Source: Salvator merianae (lineage: Eukaryota > Chordata > Lepidosauria > Squamata > Teiidae). From it: a stretch of DNA of 64,000 nucleotides. The notes beneath the pieces were generated by a model, which made no database searches, was not told where the DNA came from, and was given only the letters and a program-made list of their open reading frames with translations. Both the position numbers and the translations under genes were made by a program. The DNA is taken from positions 36,992,019-37,056,018 of the forward strand of contig QVOM02000042.1 in NCBI GenBank assembly GCA_003586115.2. The letters run 5' to 3'. Numbering within the stretch: position 1 is the first letter of the stretch; every line of letters starts with the position of its first letter. This document shows positions 37,871 through 49,679 of this stretch, piece after piece.

Positions 37871-38149
37871 AAACTGTACTGTGCTGTTGTTTATTCTTCA
37901 GTTGATATCATTTCCAAATTTGTGCGAGCACTGTCACATTTGCACTTGGTGGTTGTACCAGTCCACGTGTATCTGTTGGCACACTTTGCAGTGCCCTTGA
38001 ATTGGCTTGCGGATGTAGAAAGCAATGGGATGCTGGCTTCGTAAGACGCTGCAGGAACCTGGTAAAATACAAACTGGATCTAGTATATTAGTTGTATTGT
38101 TTGCAAATACAATTGCTTCATATCAAATTAAGCAATGATCCTGAGTAAA

Positions 38150-38580
38150 GACTGAGCAACTTGCTGATAACATCTATCTGTGCTCAGTGGCAAAATCGAA
38201 GGAGGACTGTGAAGAGCTTCAAAGGGACCTCTGCGTTTTGAATGACTGGTCATCAAAGCAGCAGCTGCTGTTCAACATGAACAAGCGTAAAGTGATGCAC
38301 TTTGGAGCCAAAAACCTCAATTACATATACAGACGAATGGAATCTGAGCTGGTCACGGTGGACCAAGAAGAAGATTTGGGTGTAAACAGAAATTGTTCAG
38401 TGAAAGTGTCAATCCAGTAGGCGTTAGCTGTGGATTAAAAGGCCAATAAGCATTCTAAGGCTAATAAGAATTGGTATTGAAAATAAAACCTCCAATACCC
38501 TTATACACATCGGTAGCGTGACTGCCCCGGAATACTGCATACAGTTTTTGTCCGAAAGGGTATAATAGAATTAGAGGTGA
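38150..38580 (+). mobile_element. CR1-clade LINE internal RT fragment
   Basis: The plus frame at 38,187-38,420 reads KEDCEELQRDLCVLNDWS, FNMNKRKVMHFGAKNLNYIY and VTVDQEEDLGV, the segment just after the FADD box of CR1 RT. It lacks both the family 3' tail and the palm core. Confidence 0.85.
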
Positions 38581-40347
38581 GAAAGAGGGTCCATGACCCT
38601 TGCAGAGGTGCTTACAGGATGCCGCTGATGGTGGAATATCTTTCCTGAGTCATTATTAGCATGTAATGTGTTTGTTTTGCTGAATTGGTTAGATGCACAT
38701 ACTTTTAGACTAACATGATCATATAAAGCTGGGTACACGTTCCAGCCACCCTTCAGCTGGTCTCTGTGCATAATACTTTCCCATTTTAACTGCAAAGCTT
38801 AATTACTTCACCAGAGTGATTCAATTAATTTACATGCTTGGCCCAGCTATTTGTGTCTGAAAGACAGCTCTGGAGACTGCTGAGATTTGAAGGATAAGAG
38901 TAATCAGTTCAAAGTTAAAAACTCACACACATACAACTATCCAGCTGAGCATAACAATATCTCTGGAGAATAAGAGACAGAATAGTTAAGTGGTACATGA
39001 AGTGTAAATTGCATAGTTTCAGGGCATTCAGCTTCAATCAGTTTAAAAAGGAACCTTTACACTGACTTAATTCAGTTCAGGAGCAACAGAATCACAGCTC
39101 TGGGGACAAAAACTTCACCTTGTAGTCTCATTTGTCACATTTCAGATGCAAGACAGGCATCCAGAGGACATTCTGTTTGGTAATTTGCAGTTTGCTGGTC
39201 TTTGAGTTAATGTATTTTTTCTGATTATAGTAAAAATATAAGGAACTGCTTTGTACTGAATCAAGCCAACTCCCTTTGATCAGTATTATAAGCAATATCA
39301 GGAAAAGCTTTACAATGACATGCCTGTCCTAACATTTATTTTTTAAACACGAGTGTGTTCCACCAGTGGTTTGTTGCAGCTTTCTTAATCTCGTAACTCA
39401 AAGAACGTAAAATATGGATGAAATCATACTCCCCTTGAAGACACAGGCTTGTGGTTAAGCCCTGCTCTTGGATTCAGTCCTGAATTTGGATACTTCGGTA
39501 CTGCCGATTTGTTGAAAGATCATAACTGACTATAACTTAATTACATCTAATGTAATTCGTTGTACATGGGGCTGCTTTTAAAGAATGTTCAGAAACTGCA
39601 ACTGCTCCAGCATGCTGGAGCTGTAGGACCAACAGTGCAAGAGTGGTTTAATTCCCCCCTTTATTTTCCCCCTCACTTGTGCCTTAATCCACATTCTGTC
39701 CCTCAGGGCATGGAAGACAACCCACCTCAAAAGTGCTTCATGTACTGTGCACACTACTGCAGAGGTCTCTTGCCTCAAACCTGAGTCTTCTTCTGCAGCA
39801 GGCTGCAGCCATGTGATTGGCTGGTGGAAGTGTAGTCTGGAGCTATGTGATTGGCTGGTGGATTTGCGTGGTCTACAAGGCATAATCCCGTCTTCCACCA
39901 ATTAGAGCAATCTTACTTGCCCTGTGTACAGCAGAAAAATCATAATGTAATGATCATCATTATTATCATAATAATAATGCAAAATCTGGATTTCTAGATA
40001 CTTGGATCTTTATCCATGTTATTTCTTTAAATTGACTGTGATTCTAGCTCCTCCTTTCTGTTGCTAAACTATCTTGCTGCCATATCCCATTGCTTTTTTC
40101 TGCTTCTTAAATTGGCTGTCCAGACCCAGTGAATAATTACATGGCTCAGGTCCTAAGTATTGCTATCTTCGTGATGCTGCAGTTTTTATCTGCCAAGTGT
40201 ACTCTCGCTTGTCTTCCTTCCACCCCTCTTTTTTCAAACTGGCTCTTGCATGTGGGCACATTCATGTATACAGCCAAATGGAAAAGACCCCCACCTGCTT
40301 TCCCTCTTTCCTTTCAATCTGTTACTCTCTCTTTCTTGCATGCATGC

Positions 40348-40350
40348 ATG

Positions 40351-40384
<34 letters not shown>
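40348..40384. repeat. (CA)n microsatellite
   Basis: An uninterrupted CA run after 'catgcatgcatgcacg'. The overlapping Thr-His and Val-Cys open frames are repeat artefacts. Confidence 0.95.
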
Positions 40385-40386
<2 letters not shown>

Positions 40387-41484
40387 TGGGAAAGACACCC
40401 CCTGCCCCACAGTCCCAGACAGTCTAGATTTGCTCATAGTTTCTCCCTTCCCCAAAATCTGGAAGTATGCAAAGGAAAGGGAGGAAAAATGCACCTCCTT
40501 CTGCTCACCACTCCAAGTAAAACAAACACAGACCTCCACTCCTTCCTTGCCCAATTTATTGCAAAGCAATTTTGGGGTTTGAGGAATAAAGATAGACTAT
40601 CAAGGTGAGATCACACTTGTTGCAAAGCGAGGAAGGTGTCCAGGAGGAGCAGGTACAACAGAAAGGATGGGAAGGATGATGTATCTGAATATGATGTTAT
40701 CTTGGACTGTTTTCACACGGTGTATATTATCCTACATGGTACTGGGCTGGTCTTAGGCTGGATCGAGCAATCCAGCTCAAATTGGAAGGGGTGCTGGCAG
40801 CCCACACCAAGGGTCATCCGCGTTACAGTGACCTATCCTGGTCCAATTTTGGGGGGTGGAAATGGGACTGTGTTAGCTGGGTACTGGGAAGTGGTACATC
40901 TCAAGGGCCACATCTGGGAACCTGGTGAACTGGCACCAGACTCTTTGCACCTGGTAGATCAAACTAGCTGATTACTGCTATCCACACATGAGCAGCTGGT
41001 CCGGTCTACCACCGTGGAATGCTTTGGTGACCTCTTTAAAGCAATCTTTTCTTGGAGTGTGCTACTGCACCATTTTCATGCCATAGTTGCTCCAGTGCCT
41101 CGTCCCATGCAGATGTGGCATTCCCCAAGAGGTATGGCCTCCCAGTGGACCAGTCTATGTTTTCTCCCAGAATTTTGGCAATTAGGTTTCCTAGTACAGT
41201 ATTTTACTATATTATAATGAAATAAAACAGCCCATCTCGTATTTTTTTCTGGAGGTTCATGTGCTCTAGCTACAACCCAGGTGCAGAGGCCAGAGTGCTA
41301 GAAGGAAGTGTTGAAGTGTTGAAGACAAAAATGTCATCAGTTTCATCTTGAAACTCAGTAACCATGTGGACATCCGAGCCTTTTTCTTGGTAACAAAGTC
41401 GAAGTGGTTCGTCATTGCCTTCTTTTAGAGATATGCCAAGGATTGAACTTGGAAGCTTTTTAATGTGAAATAATTTGTGACAGA

Positions 41485-42157
41485 GGTCCTGTTCACACTT
41501 GCCAGACCCCATGGTGTAGTGGACATTTGCACTATGAGGACTGGAACAGCCCAGAACCAGACTTTCAGCACTCACAGTGCAAACGCTGGCCCATCTGCTG
41601 TGACAGCAGCCATGGAAACATTTGCACCCAGCAGAGTTTGCACCCAGAAGGAGGTGCGAGTGCTGTTGACTGGGAGCAGTACAGCTGTGTACAGCAATTT
41701 AGCTGTCTGTAGCCAGAAGCATTTGGTAGTAGGCATGTGCACGAACAAAATTCACATTTTTGATTTGCTGTCGAAGTGAAAAGCATTGTGAGAAAAGGGT
41801 TTTTTTGCATTCATTTTTGCAGTTTTCACAGTTTTTCCCCATTGAAAATGTACTTTTCATGAGCTGAACCACAGTGAAAACATAAACATTCAAACAAATA
41901 TTCTGCTTTAATGTAGGAAGAGACTGCTTTGTTTCGATCAAAATCTGAAAATGTGAAAAAGCACATTTTTAATTTTATTCAAATATTTGTGAATGCGAAA
42001 TATTCCATTGAATGTTTGAACATGAAATAAATTTTGCGCTTCTCTTTTTAGGAGCATCTGCAGACGCTCCCGAATGCTGGGACCTCTGCAAAGTGCAGAT
42101 GGGCTTTGCTAGTGAGCGTCGGAACACTCACTAGCACCAAAGTGCAAACAGGTCCCA
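41485..42157. mobile_element. GGGCCTGTT-TIR family DNA element with a probable nested AT-rich insert
   Basis: The left end ggtcctgttcacacttgcc pairs with the right end ccaaagtgcaaacaggtcc. The right subterminal gctagtgagcgtc/actcactagc also occurs at the 63,803 copy. Between about 41,730 and 42,048 the composition turns AT-rich and begins 'taggcatgtgcacgaac', suggesting a second element nested inside. Confidence 0.65.
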
Positions 42158-43688
42158 AGTTTGGTCTACTCCCCACAATTGGAAAACAGAAAATTAATCT
42201 TCTAGCTTGCTCTTTTGTTTCAATGGAAACTTACGGCAGGCAGCAAAGAATACTGTGACAGCGCCCTAGGCAGCCTTGAGTCCCAGGCTAGGAACCATGC
42301 ATCTAGTTCTGATATTCTGAGCAAAATGTGCATGCAAGTGCTTTTTATATCAAGCACTTTGGCTTTGTCCAAATGTGTTGTAAGAAGCAACAATGCACTA
42401 ATAGAAGAGAAACACTGCCAACCATATTTATTCTCCTGCTGCTGCCCTATAATTGCAGCAACAGAAAAATATCTTATGAGTGAAATGCAGGAAAATCAAC
42501 TCTTTCTGCCCTTGGTGAGTGTCTTTGCAATGGGAACAGCCTTGGCCACATTAATCACAAAGCAAGAAGGGTGAGGTTTCCTCCCTGATCAGCAGACCTC
42601 TGCCCTACAGAAGTGTGCCGCACAGCTCAAGTGGGAAAATAGGGCCAGCCCTTTTTATTTGCTGTCCCTACGCAACACTTCCCAGCTCTGCTTCTATGAC
42701 TCCAAAAGTGGCCCCTTCAGCTCTCTGAGGTGTTGGGGGGGGGGGAATTGATGAGTGGAGAGCTTGATTTTTTACACAGTAATTTTTTTATGGGAATTGT
42801 CCTGCTTCCTGCTTGGTTGGATGGAATAGAGGCAGGACAGGACATATGACCAACCAATCCTTACATGACAGCATCAGAGATGGAAGTGAAGTGGGTACAA
42901 AGAGGGGAGGAATATGTCGAAAACAGCAGATTTCAAAGTGCTTTGTGGCTGTGAAAACGGCATCACGGCTGCAGTCTTTATGTTATTTGGATGGCATTTT
43001 TTATATCAGATGAAAAGCAGATTGCCTTCACCACAGGTTCAGTTTATTGATAGTACATTTGGAAGGTGCCTTTGTGAGAAATGAAGTTGCTTTTTCCTTT
43101 AAGAAATTTCCGATAATGAATGAAGATAGTGCTGTGACTTGGAAAAATTTAAAATCATACTTATACCTGGAAGGAGCCAAAAAGGGCTTTTTAAAAGCCC
43201 GGGAAGTCTCTTGTCCCACATAAAATATGTCAAGAAATTAAAAAGGAGAGAGAACCAATGTTAGTGACTTATGCCAATAATATTAAAATAACGATATTGC
43301 TCTTAGAATACATTTTTTATATTTTATAAAAGTACTTAATCTAGAATTTATCCAGATTTAGGTATCCAAAGAGTGGCAGATATACATCTTTAATCCCTCA
43401 CTCATTCAAACCATAAACCTGTTCTTAGCACTTCCAGCCAAAGATGAAATGATGAAAGACCTGCCGAAACATAACTAGTTTACAGATCGCAAAACTTATG
43501 TACTTTGCACGCTTAAGCATTGGCATCGGGGTAGAAAAGACCTGTTCTGCTTTAATTGGCTGCCAGAAATTTATCCATTTTATCTTTTTGTAGTATGAAG
43601 TTAAAAGTTATGGAGAAGGTTCATTGGCTGTTGCTGGATCTACATGGTGCCTTTATGACACTTTGAATGTGCAGTGAGAGCAAAGTGT

Positions 43689-43715
43689 TTGTGTGTGTGT
43701 GTGTGCGTGCGTGCA
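43689..43715. repeat. (GT)n microsatellite
   Basis: A gtgtgtgtgtgtgtg run followed by gcgtgcgtgc. Confidence 0.9.
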
Positions 43716-44224
43716 TGGCATTAACCCCTTCTTGAGCATTCAGTGCTGAGGAGGAATGTGACGTCTGCATAGGTGCCATTCTTCCCTCACCATGCCACCA
43801 AAAGCAATGTTATTATGTTTTAGCAGCAAGTGACTTAAAGAGCTCTCAGTAGCTTTTCAAACTACTCTTCCCATGTCCATTTCAAAGATCAGTCTTCAGA
43901 ATTAACTGTATGGAGCAGAGGGTGCATATAGCAGCCACTGCGTTACAAATAGTGGTGTGACTGTCGTGCTATTTTGTTAACGCGAAAGGGGGCAGACGCT
44001 ACAGTTGTAGCTCTTCCCCACTTTCTGTGCGGATCCTGCTTCTGCCAAATACCGTCTTCTTTGTGTGTGACTTGTCCTGATTTGCATGTATCTGCATAAG
44101 ATACAAAGATGCAAAGCATGTACAAATGTATACTCACTTCGGTTCAGTGTGTGGAATGGGATAAACAACCCTCTCCATAATCCACATACAAAGTCTGTTC
44201 AAAGGAAAATGTAAACTGCACTTG

Positions 44225-44400
44225 GGCATTCAGGCAGTATTTGCACACCTAAACAATCTACTTTAAAGGCCAGAGAGTGCGTTTTGGAAATGCATTTTCT
44301 GGCCTTCATTGTGGATTAAGGCAGTAACACGCAAACGCTACCACCTCTTAGCTGCTTTGGAGCCACTTTTTCTTTTTCTGCTACATGTGGATGCAGCCCC
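44225..44400. repeat. Interspersed repeat shared with 7,330-7,540
   Basis: Second copy of the repeat described at 7,330; ends in 'acatgtggatgcagcccc'. Confidence 0.5.
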
Positions 44401-44913
44401 AGATTCTATGTATAAAGAAAATCTTACAAAGAAGAAATTCCATCTACCTATCCCTTTGTATGTTATATTCAGCACTCTTAAGAGGAACTTTCATAGGAAA
44501 CACACTGCAGCTGGCTTGTAGGGAAATGAAATAGAACAGAAGATATTGTGTTAGAGGTGGTGGTGTTCGAAAAACAAGCAAAGAATATGTTATCATGAAC
44601 TCTTGAGCTTTGTCTGTGTATTGTCTGTGTATTGGAGATTGTCATGGTTAACACAACAAAGTGTTATGATACCTTAAAATATTTGAAACATGCAGAGAAC
44701 AGACCTCAGCAATCACAGCCCCCGCACACCTGCCCTATGGGCTTTTCAAAGCCACCTCATTGCTTGATAATGTGCTGTGTTTACTAGGATAAGAGTTGGG
44801 CACATTCAGTAAAAACTGTACATAGGGCGAATGGCCATATTTTTACTGGCAGAGCATCTGCCTGGGCTGCAGGTTTGATCCCTGGCGTCTTCTTCAAAGC
44901 AGGGAAGAGCAAA

Positions 44914-45440
44914 GAACATAAGAACATAAGAGGAGCCCTGCTGGATCAGGCCACGGCCCATCCAGTCCAGCATTTTGTTTCACACACTGGGTCACCAATT
45001 GCTTCTGGGCATTCCCAAGCAGAAGACAAAGGCAAAACCTTCACCTGCTCCTGACTCCCCGCAAATGGTTTTACAGACATCCTGCCTGTCTTTCCAACCT
45101 GGAGGCAGTACCTAGGCATCCATTCTAGTAGCCATTGATACACCTGACCTCCATGAATCTGTCCAATCCCTTCTTAAAGCTGTTCAGGCTGATAGCTGTC
45201 ATCTCCTCTTCTGGTAATAAATTCTATAGACCAATGACCCTCTGGGTGAAAAAATAATTCTCCTTGTTAGTCCTAACTCTCTTACCCATCCCCCTGGTCC
45301 TAGTGTTGTGCAATAGAGAAAAAAATTTCTCTCTATCCACCTTATCCATACTGTTATACTTTTATATACTTCAGTCAGGTCCCCTCTGAAATGCCGTTTT
45401 CCAAGGCCGAACAACTTTGGTATCGATGTAGAAAACTTTC
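44914..45440 (-). mobile_element. CR1-clade LINE 3' end
   Basis: It begins with the 8-bp 3' repeats (agaacataagaacataag), then 'ggatcaggccacggccca'. Upstream minus-strand frames carry broken pieces of the terminal CR1 ORF. It is 5'-truncated within the KVQKRATR-to-end region. Confidence 0.88.
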
Positions 45441-46087
45441 TGGTCCTGACAGAATAGTTTCTAATAAACAATTCCAGAAATGATGAGTAGACCTTTTTTA
45501 TAGCCCTCCCCCAAATGTAAATTTTTCAAGGTCAAGGAAACTTAAGCTGTATGTCTGTTTAAGCTGAATTTGTTCTGTCTTACATTTTTTTTTAGCTACT
45601 TGTCCCGTTTTCTAGTCACCAAAGAATTTATAACAATCTCTAGGACTAAGTAAATGAGAAGCAAACCCATGATTTAGTTACCCAGTTCTGCAACATCTAC
45701 CAAAACGTTGATATCCATCATTAATTAAAACATAATTAGTTTCATTCAAATAGTATTGATGGGAAAGAGCGTGAGAAAGAAGAAAAGTATGGCCTTGGGT
45801 TGGTCATAGCAACCCCAAATGAAGCACTGAAATCCTTCTTGGAAACTTGGATGCCTGTGTGGTGTGTCTCTGTTACAGCTGGAGGTTTTACACTCTGCAT
45901 CCCAACTGTAGTCTTTGGTTTTACTGTTTGAATTAAGTTAAATACATTGTAGAATCCAAGTTTAAAATAAGAGGAACAACCTGAATTTTAAGAGCAAGGA
46001 TGGGATTAATCTATACTTTTGTTGTAATTGTTTATGTTTTTTCTTTCTGTTCTGTCTACATTTGCTTGTCTTGTAGTATATAGTGAT

Positions 46088-46517
46088 ACTGTCTTGCTGT
46101 GCTTTTTGGCTCTGCAGATTTGAAAAAGGCATGTAGTGTATGCTGTTGGGTCTTCTGTCATAGGAGCTGTGCAAAAAGAGGTGTCTTTTATGTTCACAGA
46201 AAAGGTGTGCACAAAAAGGCACACATCTGTACCCCTCCAAAACACTCTGCACATCAGTGAACACACAAAAGCATTCTGCAGTCACTCAGGAACCCAGTCT
46301 CTCATAAACCATAGCATTGCTGTACTACAGCAGAAGCACTCCAAAGCTGTCAAAAGTGGTCAAATCCCATCAAAACAGCCCAAATCACCCTTGGAAGAGG
46401 CAGTCAAAATTCACCAAAACAACTAAAAACTTCAGAACACACAAAACCGCATTCAGACATCATTTTCCCCAAAGGAGAACAATGCTAAGCACCTTCCTCA
46501 CTGCCAAAAGACAAGTG
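46088..46517 (+). repeat. Unidentified repeat unit, copy 1, left half
   Basis: It matches 53,400-53,828 closely, beginning near 'tgctttttggctctgcag' and ending at 'gccaaaagacaagtg'. Small differences include a 9-bp deletion near 46,177 relative to copy 2. The family is not recognised. The last 67 codons (from 46,317) are open and run in frame into the ARHGAP18 segment. The final 7 bp, acaagtg (46,511-46,517), form the left copy of the flanking duplication. Confidence 0.85.
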
Positions 46518-47444
46518 GTTGTGAAAGAGCCTGATGAGGGAGAACTTGAAGAAGAATGGTTGAAAGAAGCAGGCTTGTCGATTCTCTTTGGCGAGGCTTC
46601 TGGAGACTGTCAAGAAAGTATTGTGGTTTTAGCTACACTGACGCGTACCCAGGCGGCCGCCGTCCAGAAGCGAGTGGAGACCGTCACGCAGACGATGAGG
46701 AAAAAAAACAAGCAGTACCAAGTTCCTGATGTGAGAGATATCTTTAAGCAGCAAAATGAGTTGGAGGAAAAAGAAATGGGTGTAAGAACAAACCAAATCA
46801 AAGATGAAACACTGGAGAAAGCTAATGAAGCACATTGTCAACATATTGGTGACTTCAGCCCAAGTGAGGATATGCCAGTGATTGAAACAGATATCAACTT
46901 GGAAATATCATTTTCTGAGCAGGCAGCTAGTCTCAAAGATGTAGACAAAGTGTCCAAGGGCAAAGATGATGACACACTCCTTCCCAATTTCAGATTGCCA
47001 AAAGACAAAACGGGTACCACAAAAATTGGGGACCTTGCCCCTCAGGATATGAAGAAAGTCCATGCACTGGCACTGATTGAGCTGACTGCTCTCTTTGATG
47101 TCCTTGGAACAGAACTTAAGCCACAAAAAGCAATAAAAATTAAAACAAAAGATTGTGGTCTTTTTGGTCTTCCACTGTCAGTTTTGCTCGAACAAGATCA
47201 GAAGAGGATGCCAGGTCTTAGGATACCACTAATTTTTCAAAAACTGATTTCTCATATAGAGGAAGGAAAACTAGATACAGAAGGCATTCTTCGAATACCA
47301 GGTGTGGCAGCAAGAGTAAAGAATCTTTGCAATGAGCTGGAAGCAAAATTTTATGAAGGGACTTTCAGCTGGGAAAATGTTAAACAACACGATGCAGCAA
47401 GCCTTCTTAAACTCTTTATAAGAGAACTGCCTCAGCCACTGTTA
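46518..47444 (+). pseudogene. ARHGAP18: ARHGAP18 intronless coding fragment inserted in a repeat
   Basis: 927 bp, exactly 309 codons, encode the middle of the Rho GTPase-activating protein ARHGAP18: VVKEPDEGELEEEWLKEAGL, then TRTQAAAVQKRVETV, RKKNKQYQVPDVRDIF, FRLPKDKTGTT, IGDLAPQDMKKV, GLFGLPLSVLLEQDQ and LFIRELPQPLL. In the complete protein the RhoGAP domain switches Rho-family GTPases off. Here the first half is present, including the arginine-finger segment GILRIPG, but the fragment stops after PQPLL, so the second half is missing and GAP activity is unlikely. Many exons are joined without introns, so the source was spliced RNA. There is no poly(A), UTR, start region or C-terminus. It has no stop codon and lies inside a 429-codon frame (46,317-47,606) with repeat-encoded ends. 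The parent gene should be elsewhere in the genome. Confidence 0.9.
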
Positions 47445-47724
47445 ACAAGTGACAAGATGGCTGCTGGACCAGGAAGAAGGACCCTGCATGCTGCAGATTT
47501 CACCTCTGTCCTCCACCTTTGGTGGCAAAAGTGCGTTAGAAGATACATGGTGACAGTTTGTAAAAAGTGTAATGGTGAATCCACACCCTGTGAAATTTCA
47601 GTGTAGAGGAGGACGCACTGTATCTGAATGCTTTGCAATATCCCAAACTGCTTTTGAAGCTCCCCCATAGAATGCCAACCATGGGAACACAGAAGTGGTT
47701 GGAAGTCATTCCACAAGTCTATGC
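47445..47724 (+). repeat. Unidentified repeat unit, copy 1, right half
   Basis: It starts with the second acaagtg (47,445-47,451) and continues 'acaagatggctgctggac', matching 53,829-54,101. It adds 53 codons to the chimeric frame before a stop at 47,604-47,606. Homology to copy 2 ends at 'tctatgc'; the sequence after it (tgtttattttg..., then an A-rich stretch around 47,765-47,790) is not shared. Confidence 0.85.
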
Positions 47725-48242
47725 ATTGTTTTGTTTATTTTGTTTGTTTGTATATATTTGAACTAATGAAATAAATAAGTAAAAAGGAAGGAATGGCCTG
47801 AGACTTTGTTAACAACTTATTATGAGACACAAATATACACCCTCCCTGTCCCTTCCTCTTACTTGAACACTTAAAAATTCTCATAGCTTAGCTGGTCTTA
47901 AATAGTTGAGTATCATTTTGTAAAGTTCCATCTGACTGATGGGAACATTACTGGTTGTTTCAATTCAAACGCAGAGTGTTGCAATATGGTTGCTTTTTTG
48001 TTTCCTTTTGTTTTGATGGGTAATGTTTGTGATGCACTGGTCTTACACAGTCCATGGGAAATGGATGCCAGAAGTTCCATTTGATTGGCCGGGTATTTGT
48101 AGATCTGAAGGTTTCATGAATTATTTATCATTTGAAAATATTCATTTTTATTTTATCACAATGTTCTTCTCATTGATATGAGACAAAGAGTTTCTTTTGT
48201 TGGAACATTTAGAACTGCCAAGACTGATTTTGTTGCTTTTCT

Positions 48243-48270
48243 GCTTGTGTTTTTTTTTTTTTTTTTTCCC
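48243..48270. repeat. Poly(T) tract
   Basis: A run of about 20 T followed by ccc. It may be the tail of a minus-strand retroelement, but no body was recognised. Confidence 0.6.
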
Positions 48271-48462
48271 AGGAGAAGAGCATTAGAGCATGGTTATGCC
48301 CTTTTCTTTTTTGGCAACCTATAAATGACAAGGTTGAACACTTACTTTATTGGCAGAGGGCCATAGGATGAGATCATCAGTCAACTGGGTTAGAAGGACC
48401 AGAAGGCCAATAAATCCGACTCTTTATCCTCTCTACTGAAGGATGATAACAGGCCTTCATCA

Positions 48463-48590
48463 TGAACATAAGACCATAAGAGGAGCCCTGCTGGATCAGG
48501 CTGTAACCCATTTAGTCCAGCATCTTGCTTCACACAGTGGCCCACCGATGGCTTCTGATCATCTCAAAGAGGACCCATTTTGGTGGTGAC
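48463..48590 (-). mobile_element. CR1-clade LINE extreme 3' end (left arm of an inverted pair)
   Basis: 'ataagaggagccctgctgg' then 'cacagtggcccacc' are the tail of the CR1 family in minus orientation. It meets a plus-oriented copy at about 48,590. Confidence 0.8.
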
Positions 48591-48782
48591 TAGGTACTCC
48601 TTCCAGGTTGGAAAGACAGGAAGGATGCCTACAAAGTCCAGGGAGCTGAGAGCAGGTGAAGGTTTTGCCTTTTTATTCTGCTTGAGAATGCCCAGAAGCA
48701 ATTGGTGGGACAGTGTGCGAAACAGGATACTGGACTAGATGGGTTGTGGCCTGATTCAGCAAGGCTTCTCTTATGTTCTTAA
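48591..48782 (+). mobile_element. CR1-clade LINE extreme 3' end (right arm of an inverted pair)
   Basis: 'aggttggaaagacaggaagg' through 'ggcctgattcagcaaggctt' and 'cttatgttctta' give the same tail in plus orientation. The two 3' ends point outward. Confidence 0.82.
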
Positions 48783-49156
48783 GGAGAAAAGGCAGCATTT
48801 TTACTACATTTCCTTCCACTTCTGCCATCTATAACACCTCTCTGAGTGAGTGGATAAGGTATGTCAAAACAGGATGGAAGAGAACTAATCTGAAACAATC
48901 TCTTTCTTCCCTCTCTCTGCTTCCTGTGCTGATTTTCTGTCAAATTCAGCAGATCTCTGCCTGCTCAGTAAAGTGAAGACTCCTTTTCAGACACTACATG
49001 TTTGGAGAAGTGGTGTCAGTGCTCTCTAGTCTACACAGGAGTAGGGCTTCATCATGGGTGGGATTCCCCATCCACAAGGAAGTCCCTTGGTGTACTAAAA
49101 GTGCATGTTAGCAGCCACATCTTCGAATCTGGAAGTGGACAAATGCAGTGGACAAA

Positions 49157-49309
49157 TCTGCACTAGCCAGTATACCGGACCAGCAAACGTACTAGGAATC
49201 CCCCTTCTGCATGCTGGTGCAGTCCAAGGGAGGCCTTGGGCAGGGTCACCAGTGTGTGGAAGGGAAGCTCCTAGTACACTTGCTGGTCCAGTATACCTGC
49301 CAGTGTGGA
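49157..49309. mobile_element. Palindromic MITE (153 bp)
   Basis: The left arm includes agtataccggaccagcaa and gtactaggaa. The inverted right arm reads ggtatactggaccagcaa and gtactaggag. The arms are about 45 bp around a short GC-rich loop. Confidence 0.8.
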
Positions 49310-49679
49310 ATCACCCACTGATTACTCTAGAGCTACACTTTCCATTCCATCAACATGGGAGTGGTCTTGCCTTTCTTGTGTGTTGTATGTGAGTGTTGTG
49401 TGGACGGCATACTTTTTCATACCCTGTAAAAGTTGTATAGACTATTCCATGCCCAAAGGAAAGGGCAGACACTAACAGTTTGACCAACATGCAAAATGGA
49501 TTACTGGAGGTGATTCAGATGAATCATTCTAACTCTAAGCTCAGCAGTGGCAGCCTGTGGATCAGGACTGCAGAGTGGCGGGAGAAGGACAAGGCTGTAA
49601 GTGGAAATCCCCCTTTCAAGCTCCCTGAATTGCACTTCTGCCTACAGTGGATCTTGCATTGATTTCCAAGGTAAGGGTG

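Noticed and set aside
40129..40608. 159-codon frame with His-Thr repeats
   Set aside because: Driven by the (CA)n microsatellite; it is open in several frames at once.
46518..47444. Genuine exon of the native ARHGAP18 gene
   Set aside because: The segment covers far more protein than one exon, has no splice sites at its ends, begins and ends inside a repeat, and lies in the intron of another gene.
46511..47451. Copy 2 being a spliced version of copy 1 (the ARHGAP18 piece treated as an intron)
   Set aside because: None of the eight possible frame shifts allowed by the 7-bp repeat gives a GT...AG interval, so removal by normal splicing does not explain the empty copy.
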